Of a stretch of DNA of 64,000 nucleotides, positions 1-10,445 are shown in pieces. Source of the DNA: Haemaphysalis longicornis (lineage: Eukaryota; Arthropoda; Arachnida; Ixodida; Ixodidae); contig CM023457.1 in assembly GCA_013339765.2 (NCBI GenBank), forward strand, positions 79,046,192 to 79,110,191, written 5' to 3'. The notes beneath the pieces were generated by a model, which saw nothing but the letters and a program-made list of their open reading frames with translations, did no database searches and was not told the origin of the DNA. Numbering within the stretch: position 1 is the first letter of the stretch; every line of letters starts with the position of its first letter. A program made the position numbers and the translations under genes.

Positions 1-535
1 CCCCTTGGGTGGCTGCAGGCCCCTTCGGAACAAGCTAAGTCCTCCATGCAGGCGCAGGGAAGGCCCGGAGGACCTAGCTTTCTCCGGAGGGACCCGTGGC
101 CATCCAACGGTAAGTATTCGCCCAGTTTCTCCACTACCTGGAGAAGACTGGCCTCACACAGCGGCTTTAGCCCGAACTAATTGCTAATCACTGACGTGCA
201 CGAACTGACTCAGCCCTATCTTTTATTCTTTCTTCTGTCTCCCTCTGGCTTTCTAACACTCTGCTCTATCCTTTCAATCTCCATCTACCTTCACCTTTCC
301 CGCCCTGGTTTGTAAGATGTATGCGGGTGAGCCCCTGCCGAGCCCAACATTGTCTTTATGGCCACTTCATTTTGTCGTTCTTTTTCTCAAGCCACAAACA
401 AAAAGGACATTCGTATTTCTTTGTCAGGAATGAGATGAAACCCACAGTAGTGTGTCGTGACATTCAAAGTTAATTTTGAGCGCGCAAAATTGTGGACAAT
501 TATCAGTAGACTGGAAAGGTGGGCAGCATCTGTAC
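1..535 (-). other. Start of PHKA fourth intron
   Basis: This intronic stretch lies after the donor at 530-535. I see no repeat family or coding segment in it. It is AT-rich from about 190 to 480. Confidence 0.6.
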
Positions 536-705
536 CTGCGGGAGTCCTCGTGCGGAGTCTTGTACCCGTCACGCAGGAACCGCTTGCAGCCGTACTGGCC
601 CTGAAGCTTTTCGATGATGGTGTTGCGTGTCAGCTCAATCAGTTCGGGGTCGTCGATCGCAAACGCCGGAAAGCCCGCCACGGCGATCAATGCCCCATCC
701 ACCTC
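536..705 (-). CDS. PHKA: PHKA, fourth coding exon (gene continues beyond the left edge)
   Basis: Translation from 705 gives EVDGALIAVAGFPAFAIDDP, then ELIELTRNTIIEKLQGQYG and KRFLRDGYKTPHEDSR. This follows directly on the previous exon in known alpha subunits. The acceptor is GCGCAG and the donor is CGCAG|GTACAG at 536, leaving phase 2. The 170-base length fits that phase. The rest of the gene, including the inhibitory phosphorylation region and calmodulin-binding C terminus, must lie to the left and is not in the window. Confidence 0.92.
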
Positions 706-1107
706 CTGCGCATCATCCACCCATTTTGGTGCAACTCAAGTTTATGCAGGAATCTAACAGATTGCAGTTAGCAGAGAACTTAGGGCCACAAGCGAAAAAT
801 TATGAAACTGAAGTATGCTACATACGTTGACGGCAAAAGTGTATCGAATACTTGACTTCTTTACTGCTACTTCTCGGTTGCGTCTCTTTCTTACTTTTAG
901 TTTTCTTGTCTTTCGACGCGTATTAATCTAGACAGGCAGGCTGGATGCACTTCACTTTGCGGATTCCCAGTTGAGGCGCCACCACGTGCACCTGCCAGGC
1001 AACACACATAAGGCTAATTGCACTGTCGCAGGGCGCCAAGTTGGCGCTGTGGCTGGCGCAACTGTCTGCTGCCCTGGTAAATGAGGCTTACATCCCACTC
1101 GAACCCA

Positions 1108-1620
1108 ATTAAAGACGATAGTCTTTCTTGGGCTACTTAAACCCATAAATTTTGGTCTGTCTGTATGTCTGTCTGTCTGTCTGTCCGTCTGTCTGTGACT
1201 CGATTCAGCCACCTGCCAAAGTTAACTTTGATAGCGCAATAGTCTTATTCGTACTCACAGCCAGCATGAAAAACCCTAAGCCCGGTTATATGTCCATATT
1301 GTCACTCGTTGAACAATAACAAGACCTTAACGCAATATAAGACAGGAAATTAGTACACAAGGTATAGTGACGTGTTCCTTTATTCAAAAATTCATGGAGC
1401 TTGGTTTTTCGATAGCAAAGGATATTCTACATCTACTGCAAAACCGGCGCTCCTGGCGGCAAATGAAAAGTCCCCGGGGGCAACAGCAACGAAGGTTCCA
1501 CTGGCTAGGTTCCCCACGTTCTGCTTGGAACGCTCGTGGAGCACGGCCACGCGCTCTATAAACCTTCTAGTGGGCCGCCTCCATTAGACGTCTCCGCCGT
1601 ACTGCAGCAGTGCATCGAGG
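1108..1620. repeat. Interspersed repeat R, copy 1, with a TCTG microsatellite
   Basis: This stretch is the inverted counterpart of 10446-11034. Shared landmarks are AAGACGATAGTCTTTCTTGG, a GTCTG/TCTG tract at about 1157-1195, the segment GCAAAGGATATTCTACATCT, and a GC-rich end with CTGCTTGGAACG. No coding potential or target duplication was recognised. Both copies are in PHKA introns. The class is unknown; a non-autonomous DNA element or a SINE are both possible. Confidence 0.6.
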
Positions 1621-2495
1621 AACCTGGCCTGTAGCAGTGGAACGCGGTATTTATATCTCTTTGCGCAAACCTTTAGTGGTTTACTTGAAATGAGCGTGAC
1701 GGTACAGTAACAGCTTCAGGTGAGCGGGAACAGCAAAGGGGGGAAATTACTTGTACTGTCACCCAGGCGACTAGGTGCTTTTGGACAACATTTGCCGGGA
1801 AAGAGGCTAACCCAGCCAACCCTTTTTATTTTCCCTTTATAGCGGCGGCCATACTGTCCCCTTTTGTGCTGACGCCGACGCTGCGACGACAAATACAGTC
1901 GCTTTTGCTTCGGATTTGTTAAAACAACTTAGCTTTTAAACTTAAAATTATGGGCTCACACCCGCAGGAATTAAGACAAAAGTAAGGTTACCGTGCGTGT
2001 TTGAATGTTATCGCCCATAGTTTCAACTCCCGCTACTTGTTTTACATTTATCCGTCCAACCGTAGGACATCCGTACACGCGTGCTTATCCTCTATTCCCG
2101 ATTACTAATTACCGCAGAGCAGTATATGTCTTACACGCGCCGTTCTCATTCCGAGGAAGCAGACTTACTTGGCGCTGCTCCGGGGCTCCTCCTCGCCACC
2201 GGGGACCCCTCTTTTACAACGGTTATCACAACGATTATTCCCCTCGCCACCACTGATGTCTCTTTCACAAGTTGCGCCGTCGGCTGACAGCACCGTAGCG
2301 AAGTTATCAGATGATTTCGGAGAATGAACACGAGCACATGAATGGGTGCGAAGACGCTGAAAGCTCCTGCCACCGCCGCCACCGAGAACTTAGCCGCGGC
2401 CGTGGCCGCTTCCAATTCCACTTCGCCCACTAGCTGCGCGCCCCTGATGGTTGGAAGCAACTTGCCCCTGTTGGAACGCCGGCGTGAGCACATTA
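1621..2495. other. Unassigned intronic DNA
   Basis: This is part of PHKA intron 3. I see no gene, no splice-bounded conserved exon and no repeat shared with the rest of the window. Confidence 0.4.
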
Positions 2496-2915
2496 TTAGA
2501 TGCAACGCATCTCATTCACCCGCCTTGTCCCTGCATCCGGCGTTGTCGTCGTCGGCGTCCGCCCCTCCCCCATTCTCTCGCCGCGCCAGCTGCGCTCTCC
2601 GGCCGCTCACCCCCTCTCCTCTCCGATAGCGAACACTCTCTCGCGAGGGGCATTGGATTGGATTCGATTGGATTGGCTGGGATTGGCTTGGCTTGGATTA
2701 AAGTGGATTGTGTTGGATTGTGTTGCGTCATAGCCGCGGCAGACGCACTGGCGCCGGCGCGTCCCCTCACCGTTATGCGCGCTATAAAACGCGGTGCCTG
2801 CACCGCTCCGCTCCATCGTTCCAGCGCCGTTCCTCCGCTGTCCAACGCTGTAACGTGAACCCCCTATGCGTCGCATCTACACAGGGGCTCCCGCGAGGGG
2901 AGGTGGGCTTTTTTC
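2496..2915 (+). repeat. GATTGG-array repeat (family G), copy 1
   Basis: The copy starts TTAGATGCAACGCATCTCAT and ends with GCGTCGCATCTACAC and CCCGCGAGGGGAGGTGGG. The start and end share the inverted motif TAGATGCRACG. The middle holds a run of GATTGG/CTTGG words (about 2655-2725), which are inverted CCAAT pentamers, then GCGTCATAGCCGCGGCAGAC. This copy also has a GCTATAAAACGC box near 2782. Other copies are at 55627-56012 and 59640-60132, with a partial inverted copy at 18700-18888. It looks like a non-autonomous element of about 400-500 bases without a coding region. Confidence 0.7.
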
Positions 2916-3341
2916 TTCTTCAGCTTGAAAGCCCTTCTGAAAAACGTTGACGAGTCGGCGTCCCTAGTTGACCAGCTGGTCATAGTTCTTCTGGCGGAAG
3001 AATAATAATAGATCTTTGTCCGGTCCCAAATAAAGTCTTTCTCCATTCGCCAGCGTATTTGACGCCTAATTACGCGCATCTGCCCCGTTGCTGTTTGGGC
3101 GTGCAGGGGTTGGGGTGAAGGGATGAAACACAGCAGGACACACAGCAGGACTTAATGCCGCTACCGATGACATACCCGGTGGGGTCGTGGGAAACAAACT
3201 TGGCACTCTCATTGCTCAATGAGCCCAGTCAGCTGTCCTCCGAAATCGAGCGGGGTAGGGTCTGGGTTGGTGTGTTGCACAGACAAAGAGATGTGTATGA
3301 TTGGAAACCGAAAGGGACACCCACGTGTGTCCACTATATAG
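2916..3341. other. Unassigned intronic DNA
   Basis: There is a short direct repeat ACACAGCAGGA near 3128-3152. Otherwise nothing is recognised. Confidence 0.4.
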
Positions 3342-3565
3342 ATTGATTGATTGATTGATTGATTGTAGGTTTTAACGCGCCGACGCAACGCAGGCGATGA
3401 GGCGCGCCGTAGTGGAGGGCTACCGAATAATTTTGACCACCTAGGGATCTTTAACTTGGTCCGAAATCTCGTACACACGGGCGTTTTTGCTTTTCGCCTC
3501 CATCAGAAAAGCGGCCGCCGCGGCCGGGAATCGAACCCGCGACCTCTCCACTATATAGAGGTCTA
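3342..3565 (-). mobile_element. tRNA-derived SINE (Ruka-like), copy 1, head truncated
   Basis: Read on the minus strand, it has a B-box-like GGTTCGATTCCCGGCC, a shared body (ATGGAGGCGAAAAGC, CGTTAAAGATCCC, GTGGTCAAAATTA) and a (AATC)n tail seen as GATTGATT on the plus strand at 3342-3365. The A-box half of the tRNA head is missing and is replaced by CTATATAG-type sequence. The family resembles the tick SINE Ruka; that name is from memory. Confidence 0.82.
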
Positions 3566-3939
3566 AGCCCACGAGGTGTTGACGCTATGGAACGGACGCA
3601 TGTCGTTCGGTTGTAGGGAGAAGAGTGGAAACTTAAGAAGCGTTGGCCCGAACAGAAGCGTAAATGGGCGCGAAAACCACGTAAAGCCGCTGCCGCCACC
3701 ATTGCCACCTTAAGTTCCAGCTGGTAGTGTAGCTGCGAATCCCTCCCGGATGAACAATAACTGGCCTCGTTTGGAACGCCGACATGGGCCAATATCACTC
3801 GTTCAGTTTAGAGTGCTTTCAGAGCGGCATGTTGGACGGTACCTTGCACTTCTAAGCACCCGCTCATAACCGGGTGTCGGTTTAGGCGTGCTTGGGTTGA
3901 GATAAGAGGGTGGCGGAAGGGGCGGGCACGCGCAGATAT

Positions 3940-4030
3940 AGGTGTCATATGAGGGTATATAAGAGTACATACCCTTATAGTAAGTACCCTTATACCCTTA
4001 TAGGGCCAGTAAGGGTATATACCCTTACTG
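3940..4030. repeat. ACCCTTATA repeat with a perfect 22-bp palindrome
   Basis: Six copies of TACCCTTA or its complement lie within 90 bases. The last two form a perfect palindrome at 4008-4029 (half-site AGTAAGGGTAT). There is no coding content. Confidence 0.65.
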
Positions 4031-5349
4031 ACAGCATGTGCGTTGTGTTAGCGTGAGTTTCCCAGTGCGACCGGCCGGGTGTCGTTTGTGGTAGAGTGGA
4101 TTGGGCTGGCGTGTTACACCAACGGTAAGATGCCTACGGCGAGGGAGGGAGAGACGGCTCTACGCTTGTGCGCTAAAGCAAAGCTCGGGTCTTTTTTAAA
4201 TTTCATTCACGTAATTGGCTAGGGAGTCTTCTCAGTCGTAGATTGAAAACAACGTGTTTTGTTTCGGGCACTCAGTGGAGGGCGTGCTACTTTGCAGGTC
4301 ATCCTTCTTCCCAGATTGGACGGGCACTAAAATGTTTTTCAGTTTAAGTGGAGGACAGCATAAATTTGCCTCTGCCTAGAGTCTTCATTGCAGAGATGTT
4401 TGAGATGGTTCTCGGAGCATCTATTGTAACAGCTACGGGCTTTTTGCCGCCTAAGCGAGAATGATTGCGGAATCGCAGCTACTATGAGATTCTCGATCAG
4501 CGAATGAATGAATTCGATCGATGCGAAGTTCACCAATGGTAATTGCATTGTTATATATTCCAACTCTTAGTTGCGCTGGGCATAGAGAAAAACTGAGTTT
4601 TTCTCTTAACTTTGTCACTTTAAGCAGTCTACGGGAAATATACCATCAGCCTCGCAGACACGGGGCTAATGAAGTTAGTGTCTCAATACTTAAGGGTAAA
4701 CCCACAGTAGATTGCTCATCACTTCGAAAGACGCAACGAAACTCGCGTCAAATGGTGGTCGTTCGACGTAATCATCAACCCCAATTGAAGAAAACGACGT
4801 AATATTTATTCTCAAACAAGCGCAAATTCCCTCAAAATGATGGGGATATTACGTGACAATAGGTTTGTACCAAATGTCCACAAAATGACGCTTTGCCCTC
4901 CCATAAAAAATGTGCTCTCCCGCTCTGGGAAGCAGCATGACCAGCGAAGTTTGGCGCTGTCCAAGGGGTGCACACAACAAAACACGTTAACTTGTAATTT
5001 CAGATGGCGCTTTTTTTCTGGTCAATTATATGAATAAAACACTGAGGAACTGGATCTGATTCCAGAGGAGAAACATGGGGTTGTGCGTTTACCCTTTCCG
5101 TAGTAGGCGTCGTACTATCTGTGCAACACACGAACCCAAATTGTTCGACAGAAGATTGCAGGAAGGTCGCTTTGGGCTACGAGGCATGCACATTTAAATC
5201 TCCAACCAGCACAACGGACATGTCATGGGTGAGGTCATGAAGCCTAGCTGCGCGTGAACGTTCTCCCTCTCCCTTCAGCCCCCCTCGTGCACGCATAAAC
5301 CGGCAACCGATGATGCGCGCGTACTTAGGCAGGAGAGAGAGAGAGAGAA
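4031..5349. other. Unassigned intronic DNA
   Basis: This AT-rich part of PHKA intron 3 ends in a (GA)n tract at about 5333-5349. That tract borders the 3' end of the minus-strand LINE that follows. No gene is recognised. Confidence 0.4.
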
Positions 5350-5519
5350 CAAGACTTTATTATCACTATCCGGCGTGTGAGGGAGTGGGTCATGCCGCGC
5401 AGAGCTTCGCCACCCCTCTGTCTCGCTAGACCTCTATGTTGCCTGACTCATCATTGGCTACTAGGAGGAGTCTCCGTTCGCCTCTGTCGGGCCAGCGCAG
5501 CATCGAGCCGCTGGATAGC

Positions 5520-6860
5520 TTAGAGTTGCATCGCCTGATGGGGCGACGTGACGCACTGTTCAATGTCCGGTGGAAACGAGTCCCAGGTATTCCCCTGCAC
5601 GGGAACACCACACCCCCACATCAAGTGGGCTAAGGTAGCCGGTCCGTCCCCGCACGCACTGCACATTACACTCGCAAACAATCCGGGGTTCACATGTCGA
5701 GCGAGTGCCGGTGTCAGGACAGTCCTGGTTTGTAGTTGTCGTAGAAGGACACCTTCTCTTCTGCTTAAACCTGGATGAGGCGTGGGTAGTTGTCGGCGGG
5801 TCTCCCGGTACCAGCCGAGTATCTCTCCGAATTCTATGAGTGGTTCGAAGTTAGCTGTGGTCGTTTCTTCCGCTTCCGAGGGGCGGGGGGGCGTCGTGCG
5901 GCACGCGAGCTCACGCGCGACGGCGTCCGCTTCCTCGTTACGGTTGGCGAAGCGTCCAGAGACGGTCCCCGTGTGGGCTGGAAACCATCTTAGGTGTGTG
6001 GTGGTGGTTTTGACATTGGGTAGTATCTTGGCAGCCGGGGCTCCAGTGTACCCCCTGCTGTAGTGGGTGATGGCTGAGCGAGAATCGCTGAGTATCGTGG
6101 TTACTTCCGGTCGGCATCTGAGAGCCAAGGCGATGGCGGCTTCTTCCGCCTGCTCCGCCGACGTGGCACGTATGCTGCACGCGTTGATCGTCTGGCCGTC
6201 CGTTGCCCGGATAATTGCCAGTACAAATATACCCGGTTTGCAGTGGTGTTTGGCTGCGTCGACATAGACTGCTTGCGAGTCGTCTGCGTGAGTTTCGATC
6301 AGGACCTTGGCTCTGGGCCGTCTGCGTTCCTCGTTGCGTTCTGGGTGTACGTTGCGTGGTAGCGGTAGTATGACCAGCTTACGTACTACCTCTTTGTTGA
6401 TTCGTTCTTGCGCGGGAGTTTCTAGTCCGTAGGATTCGGCTTGTGGCGGTCGTAGACCGATCTTTCGGAGGATCTCCCTGCCAGCATTGGTGGTAGCTAG
6501 CCGGTTGAGTTGCGCCGTTCGCTGTGCTTCGCTTATCTCTTCCAGCGTGTTGTGTACTCCCAGTCGTGCAAGCGCGTCGTTACTAGTGCTGCCGAGTAGA
6601 CCTAGTGCCGCCTTGTATGCTTTTCTGATCGCCGCGTTTATCCTGTCCCTTTCATGTCGTCTCCACTTGTGAAAAGCGCCTACATAGGATATGTGGCTTA
6701 CCACAAATGACTGTACGAGAAGGAGGAGGTTGGCCTCTCTCATTCCATGTTTCCTCGTAGAAACCTGCTTGATCAGGCGGGTGGCGATTCCCGTCTTCGT
6801 CAACAGTCGATCTAGGGCGGTGTGGTTGTCGTTGCTCGCATCAATGTGCATGCCTAGCAC
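5520..6860 (-). CDS. LINE ORF2 C-terminal half: RT thumb, RNase H and zinc-binding tail
   Basis: The frame is open for 446 codons, unusually long for a decayed element. Residues 1-170 are the connection region, with YVGAFHKWRRHERDRINAAI and LARLGVHNTLEEISEAQRTA. RNase H follows from about residue 195: VYVDAA, then SAEQAEEAAIALAL (the conserved Glu), ILSDSRSAI (Asp) and LRWFPAHTG with NEEADAVAREL (final Asp). A Cys-rich segment, MCSACGDGPATLAHLMWGCG, closes the protein. The initiator is not a true start; the natural protein begins upstream. All four RNase H acidic positions appear present. Confidence 0.85.
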   Translation of the reverse strand: MLGMHIDASNDNHTALDRLLTKTGIATRLIKQVSTRKHGMREANLLLLVQSFVVSHISYVGAFHKWRRHERDRINAAIRKAYKAALGLLGSTSNDALARLGVHNTLEEISEAQRTAQLNRLATTNAGREILRKIGLRPPQAESYGLETPAQERINKEVVRKLVILPLPRNVHPERNEERRRPRAKVLIETHADDSQAVYVDAAKHHCKPGIFVLAIIRATDGQTINACSIRATSAEQAEEAAIALALRCRPEVTTILSDSRSAITHYSRGYTGAPAAKILPNVKTTTTHLRWFPAHTGTVSGRFANRNEEADAVARELACRTTPPRPSEAEETTTANFEPLIEFGEILGWYRETRRQLPTPHPGLSRREGVLLRQLQTRTVLTPALARHVNPGLFASVMCSACGDGPATLAHLMWGCGVPVQGNTWDSFPPDIEQCVTSPHQAMQL

Positions 6861-7542
6861 TCTGGTGCTCTTGACGTGGGGATATGAGAGCCGTCCTCTG
6901 TTTGCAGCGTTACATTGACTGCTTCTGCAGCGGACGGTTTACGCCAGTATCCGAGAGGTGGGAGGATCAGAAGCTCAGATTTTTGTGGCGAGCATCGAAG
7001 TCCCGTCCCCCGCAGGCCTTCTTCGATTTGTTGTATCGCTTCCTGTAGCGACGCTTCTATGTGACCAGTGTTGCCCCCCGCCATCAATAGCGTTATATCG
7101 TCCGCATAGATCGTGTGTCGGACGTGTGGAAGGCGGGATAGTCGCTTGGCCACCGGCATCATCACGAGATTAAATAAGAAAGGGGAAATAACGGCTCCTT
7201 GCGGTGCGACGGTACTTCCCAGCTTCCGTTCTTCTAGTTGGAGGTGCCCAACGTGGAGACTTGCTGTTCTGTCGGTGAGGAATGCTCGTACGTAATTGTA
7301 GGTGCGTTTTCCCAGTCCGAGCTGTTCGACTTGTGATAGTATAGCGGCATGCGAAACGTTGTCGAATGCCTCTTGATGTTCAGTGCAAGAATCGCTCTGC
7401 AGTCGACCTTGCTGGGGTTCTCGAGCAGGTCTTGTTGGATGAGCAGCATTGCGTCTTGTGTGCTCAGGCGGGCCCGGAATCCTAGCATTGTGTCAGGGTA
7501 GATGTTGTGCTCAGGCAGGAAAGACACCGGCAAAAATGTCAC
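6854..7542 (-). pseudogene. LINE reverse transcriptase, C-terminal part, frameshifted
   Basis: The fragment begins LGFRARLSTQDAMLLIQQDL and reads through ALNIKxAFDNVSHAAILSQV, with the segment of the DV(E)KAFD motif decayed by a frameshift near 7370. It then continues in frame 6854-7165 with MMMPVAKRL and the catalytic HTIYADDITLLM motif; YADD is at 7097-7108. The palm aspartates are retained. It is joined to the RNase H stretch by another frame change near 6856. It is non-functional as it stands. Confidence 0.85.
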
Positions 7543-7545
7543 CCT

Positions 7546-8148
7546 GAAAGCCCTCCAATCTTAGCGAGAATTATTGGCGCATCTACTCGACGATGTGAAA
7601 CTTAAGGTGGCAACGGCAGCGGCAGCATGTTCGGCAGCCGTGGCATTCCGTGCGTTGTTTTCGTGTGAGACTTTCGCCTCTTTCTTCACCTCCCAATTAC
7701 TCCGCAGGGCCTCAGGCATATGTCTGAATAAAATCGTTTATTCATTTCACAACCATTTGCTATTCTCTGCGCCCCGACGGCCCTTCTATTGCCGCTGTCT
7801 TTCCTCCGAACGAATGACATACTACCGTTTTATAGCGAATTAAAAGTGCAACTGCTGATAACTGCTCTAACAATGTTATCAACCGATTGCACAACTTGTG
7901 AAATAGGTATCGGCGGTGACGAAGAGGAGCGGAGCACCAGTGCCTAGTAAGGCGGCTTGCCCTGAATGAAAATTGTGGGGATGAGTCATACACAGCTTCG
8001 CTATAACTGTCCCGGACGGATACCGCCTGCCCGACTGATGAGCTACACTTCAATGTTCTCCGACTTTCCAACTGCCTGACAAAGCTTACCCGGCCCTCTT
8101 CCCATCAGTAAACGTGGGCATATATGCCTGGTTGAGGCGCACCCGTAC
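7546..8148. other. Intronic DNA before PHKA exon 3 donor
   Basis: Short A+T-rich and GC-rich patches are present but there is no recognisable gene. The exon 3 donor is at 8143-8148. Confidence 0.4.
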
Positions 8149-8445
8149 CTTGGAGTTCGACTCCCTGGGCAGCATGGAGGTCAGCACGGCGTCGCACTTC
8201 TGCCTCTCGTCTGCCAGGACGTGTATGGTGGAGGCCGGTCCCCCGCGGCCCCCGAACAGGTCCAGCTCGTTGAGTGCCTGCATGGCCGCCTTGGCCATGC
8301 CCACCGAGCTGGCGTTGAGCTCGCGGATTCCCCGGTTCGTCTTCTCGCCGCGCTCCCACATGCCGAAGTCGGGAACGTAGTACGCGCTCTCGATGTAAAA
8401 CACCAGGTTCTGCACGAAGGCCACTTCGTCCAGGTTGAAGATCAC
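8149..8445 (-). CDS. PHKA: PHKA, third coding exon
   Basis: This exon has 99 codons. It starts VIFNLDEVAFVQNLVFYIES and runs through FGMWERGEKTN, ELNASSVGMAKAA, LNELDLFGGRGG and IHVLADE to LPRESNSK. These blocks are among the most conserved in the catalytic-like alpha/alpha toroid of phosphorylase kinase alpha and beta subunits. The acceptor is CACAACAG before 8445 and the donor AAG|GTACGG after 8149, phase 0 at both ends. The exon is intact and has higher GC than the surrounding intron. A TTAA-flanked MITE begins 89 bases on the acceptor side. Confidence 0.94.
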
Positions 8446-8533
8446 CTGTTGTGTGCACGCAGCAAGAAACAGACACGAGGGGAAACTTCGCTTCCTGCGG
8501 GGGCTAGGTAATGTCACAAGCACTTGGCGCAGG

Positions 8534-9045
8534 TTAAAGGAGCCATGAAGAGAAAATACAACTTCGTTTAATTTGAAAGAACTAGGATTCAGCATCTCAC
8601 TCAGCTCCATTACATCCACAAAAGATGTTTTTTAACGAAAAAAAGCAAGAAGTATTTAAAAATTTCAAATTTTGCGCCACAATGACGTGTTATGAGAATG
8701 ACTGACGTCTTACGGGCCAACAATAAAACACAATTTTCAGTGCGTTAACTGCACGTTAGCATTCAAGTGATGCGGTCAAATGGAACTAGAGGCCCCATTA
8801 CAGACGTCCAGTCATGTGTCGTCGCGACAGGTCAGTTAGGCGGCCGCCAATCGCACAAACAAGGTTCTGTGACGTCATTGAAAAGTTGCGAGAAATTGGC
8901 TAGGGGGTCGCGGCTGCTTCACACGTTTTCTTTAGTATCTCCGTTATTTGTTCGAAGATTGCGATGATATTGGTATCATTGTTATTGGGACTAAACAGTT
9001 TTTCTTATAAACCCAACTTGTATTTTGTCTTCATGGCTCCTTTAA
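8534..9045. mobile_element. TTAA-flanked MITE, family K, copy 1 (Kolobok-like)
   Basis: The element is bounded by TTAA at 8534-8537 and 9042-9045. Its terminal inverted repeats read AGGAGCCATGAAGAGAAAA on the left and the near-complement on the right, about 35 bases with a few mismatches. It has no open frame of note. It shares its ends with the 1729-bp THAP-bearing element at 30995-32723, which links it to a Kolobok-like superfamily, although TTAA alone also suits piggyBac. It begins 89 bases from the acceptor of PHKA exon 3. Confidence 0.85.
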
Positions 9046-10445
9046 GCTACCGCCATCTGGCACGGGAGGAAACTGTGCAAACCACCGCCATCAGTATCCC
9101 ACCGGCTAAACCAAACGCGGTCTCGCCCCGGAGTGAGTCCGTTATCAAGGCCTCCATTAGGTGCCGCTATTCTCTCTCTACCGTCTCAGCTGCGAAACTT
9201 TGTAGTCGTGGTTAGTTTTCATTGTTACACCTGGTCGCTCACCCGCACCCCCCAGAATGTGTATTTTGCCTTCTATATGTTCTTGCTCATGGTGATAGAA
9301 AACAACCAGCGCAAGAAAGAGGAGGACGAGGAAGGTAACAGACACAGCGCGGCCTTCCTCGTCCTCATCTTGCTTTCGGTGGTTGTTTTCTATTACCATG
9401 AACCAATACCAACTTGTCCAGCTTGCCATCTTGGTGCAATGTTCGTGCTCCGTGCCTGCGCTGAAATTAAGAGGGAAAAGTATGCTCACACTGAGCGCCC
9501 TTAATTAAACCCTTTTGTGTCAAAAAGGTGTAGCATCAGTGGAAAAAGGGTGATGGGAGCACTTTACACTCTTTTTTCTACGATAATTCCCAGCATGCTT
9601 TCTTTTTGAGGTAGAGCAGGTTGCCTGCGAACTGAGTTTTTGTATTCACAAAAAGGGGATGTGTCTGCGAAAGAAACAGAATACCCATTGTGATGTATTC
9701 ATCCAACTCAGGGATTGGCTCGAAGCCTAGGATTAGGGTATCAGAGTAAATTAACTTCACTTCGAAGAGAAAAAAGGTTGAATGCTGGTGGACACAGAGA
9801 GAATTTGCCTCGTACCCCCTGTACAGGAAAAAAAGTATTTTGGGCCTTTAAGTTTATGCCTGCCCTAGCAGCAGTTTCAAAGGGAACAATTTGTTTTTAA
9901 AGAATGTCATCACCGTTCAAAAAAAAGCTTCCCCTATACAAAATCAAACCTTTTGTTCTCTCACCTTTTTTCAAGGTGCTTATAACTTCACACCCTTGGG
10001 TTTCTTTTTGTTGCTGTCAGAAACCACGCATGGTTATGCCTAAGGACGGCTGCCATACTCCGGGGAAGTTCATTGTTGCATTCGGACCAAAAGTCGAAAT
10101 TTAGCTTGCACATGAAATTCAACACATTAAAAAAAAAAAAACTGTAGTCATGCGGCGGGAAAGGATATTGATGGACTGCAACACGCTTGGTTCTCTGTAA
10201 GATGTTGAAACGATGTGCAATATGTGTTATTTGCAAAAAATTGCCCACGTATCTGCTCCCTTTATTGCAAATGTTATCAAAAGACGATAGTCTTTGTAGG
10301 CACTTGCCAGGAGAATGCCCCCTGTTGCTTTCCCGCTCACCTGTCATGCTGTTCCTGTACCGTCGCGCTCATCCCAAGGTAAACACACTAAAGCTTTGCG
10401 CAAGGCGATTTGAATTTACCGCGTTTAACTGCTACAAGCCGGGTT
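9046..10445. other. Intronic DNA with a local inverted repeat
   Basis: The segment around 9283-9320 (CTTGCTCATGGTGATAGAAA) and the complementary segment around 9375-9405 form an imperfect hairpin. Weak CACCCTTTT motifs occur near 9508 and 9548. No gene is recognised. Confidence 0.5.

Larger units (their letters stand above)
5350..7545 (-). mobile_element. Non-LTR retrotransposon, I-clade-like, 5'-truncated
   Basis: This is a LINE lying on the minus strand inside PHKA intron 3. It keeps the C-terminal half of reverse transcriptase, an RNase H domain and a 3' end reading AATAAAGTCTTGTT followed by a CT tract. The 5' end is lost near 7545 and no endonuclease is present. The RNase H after the reverse transcriptase places it with I-type elements and relatives. 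It lies in the same orientation as the host gene. Its two coding segments are described separately. Confidence 0.88.

Noticed and set aside
2516..2858. Overlapping frames of 109-135 codons in the GATTGG repeat
   Set aside because: Open frames arise from the stop-poor GATTGG array and GC-rich flanks, and the same occurs in the other copies of family G.
5520..6860. A host RNase H-like gene
   Set aside because: The frame sits between LINE reverse transcriptase and a LINE 3' end and has the LINE C-terminal zinc region.
8105..8476. 123-codon minus-strand frame overlapping PHKA exon 3
   Set aside because: It is a shadow in a second frame of a GC-rich exon. Conservation clearly supports the other frame.
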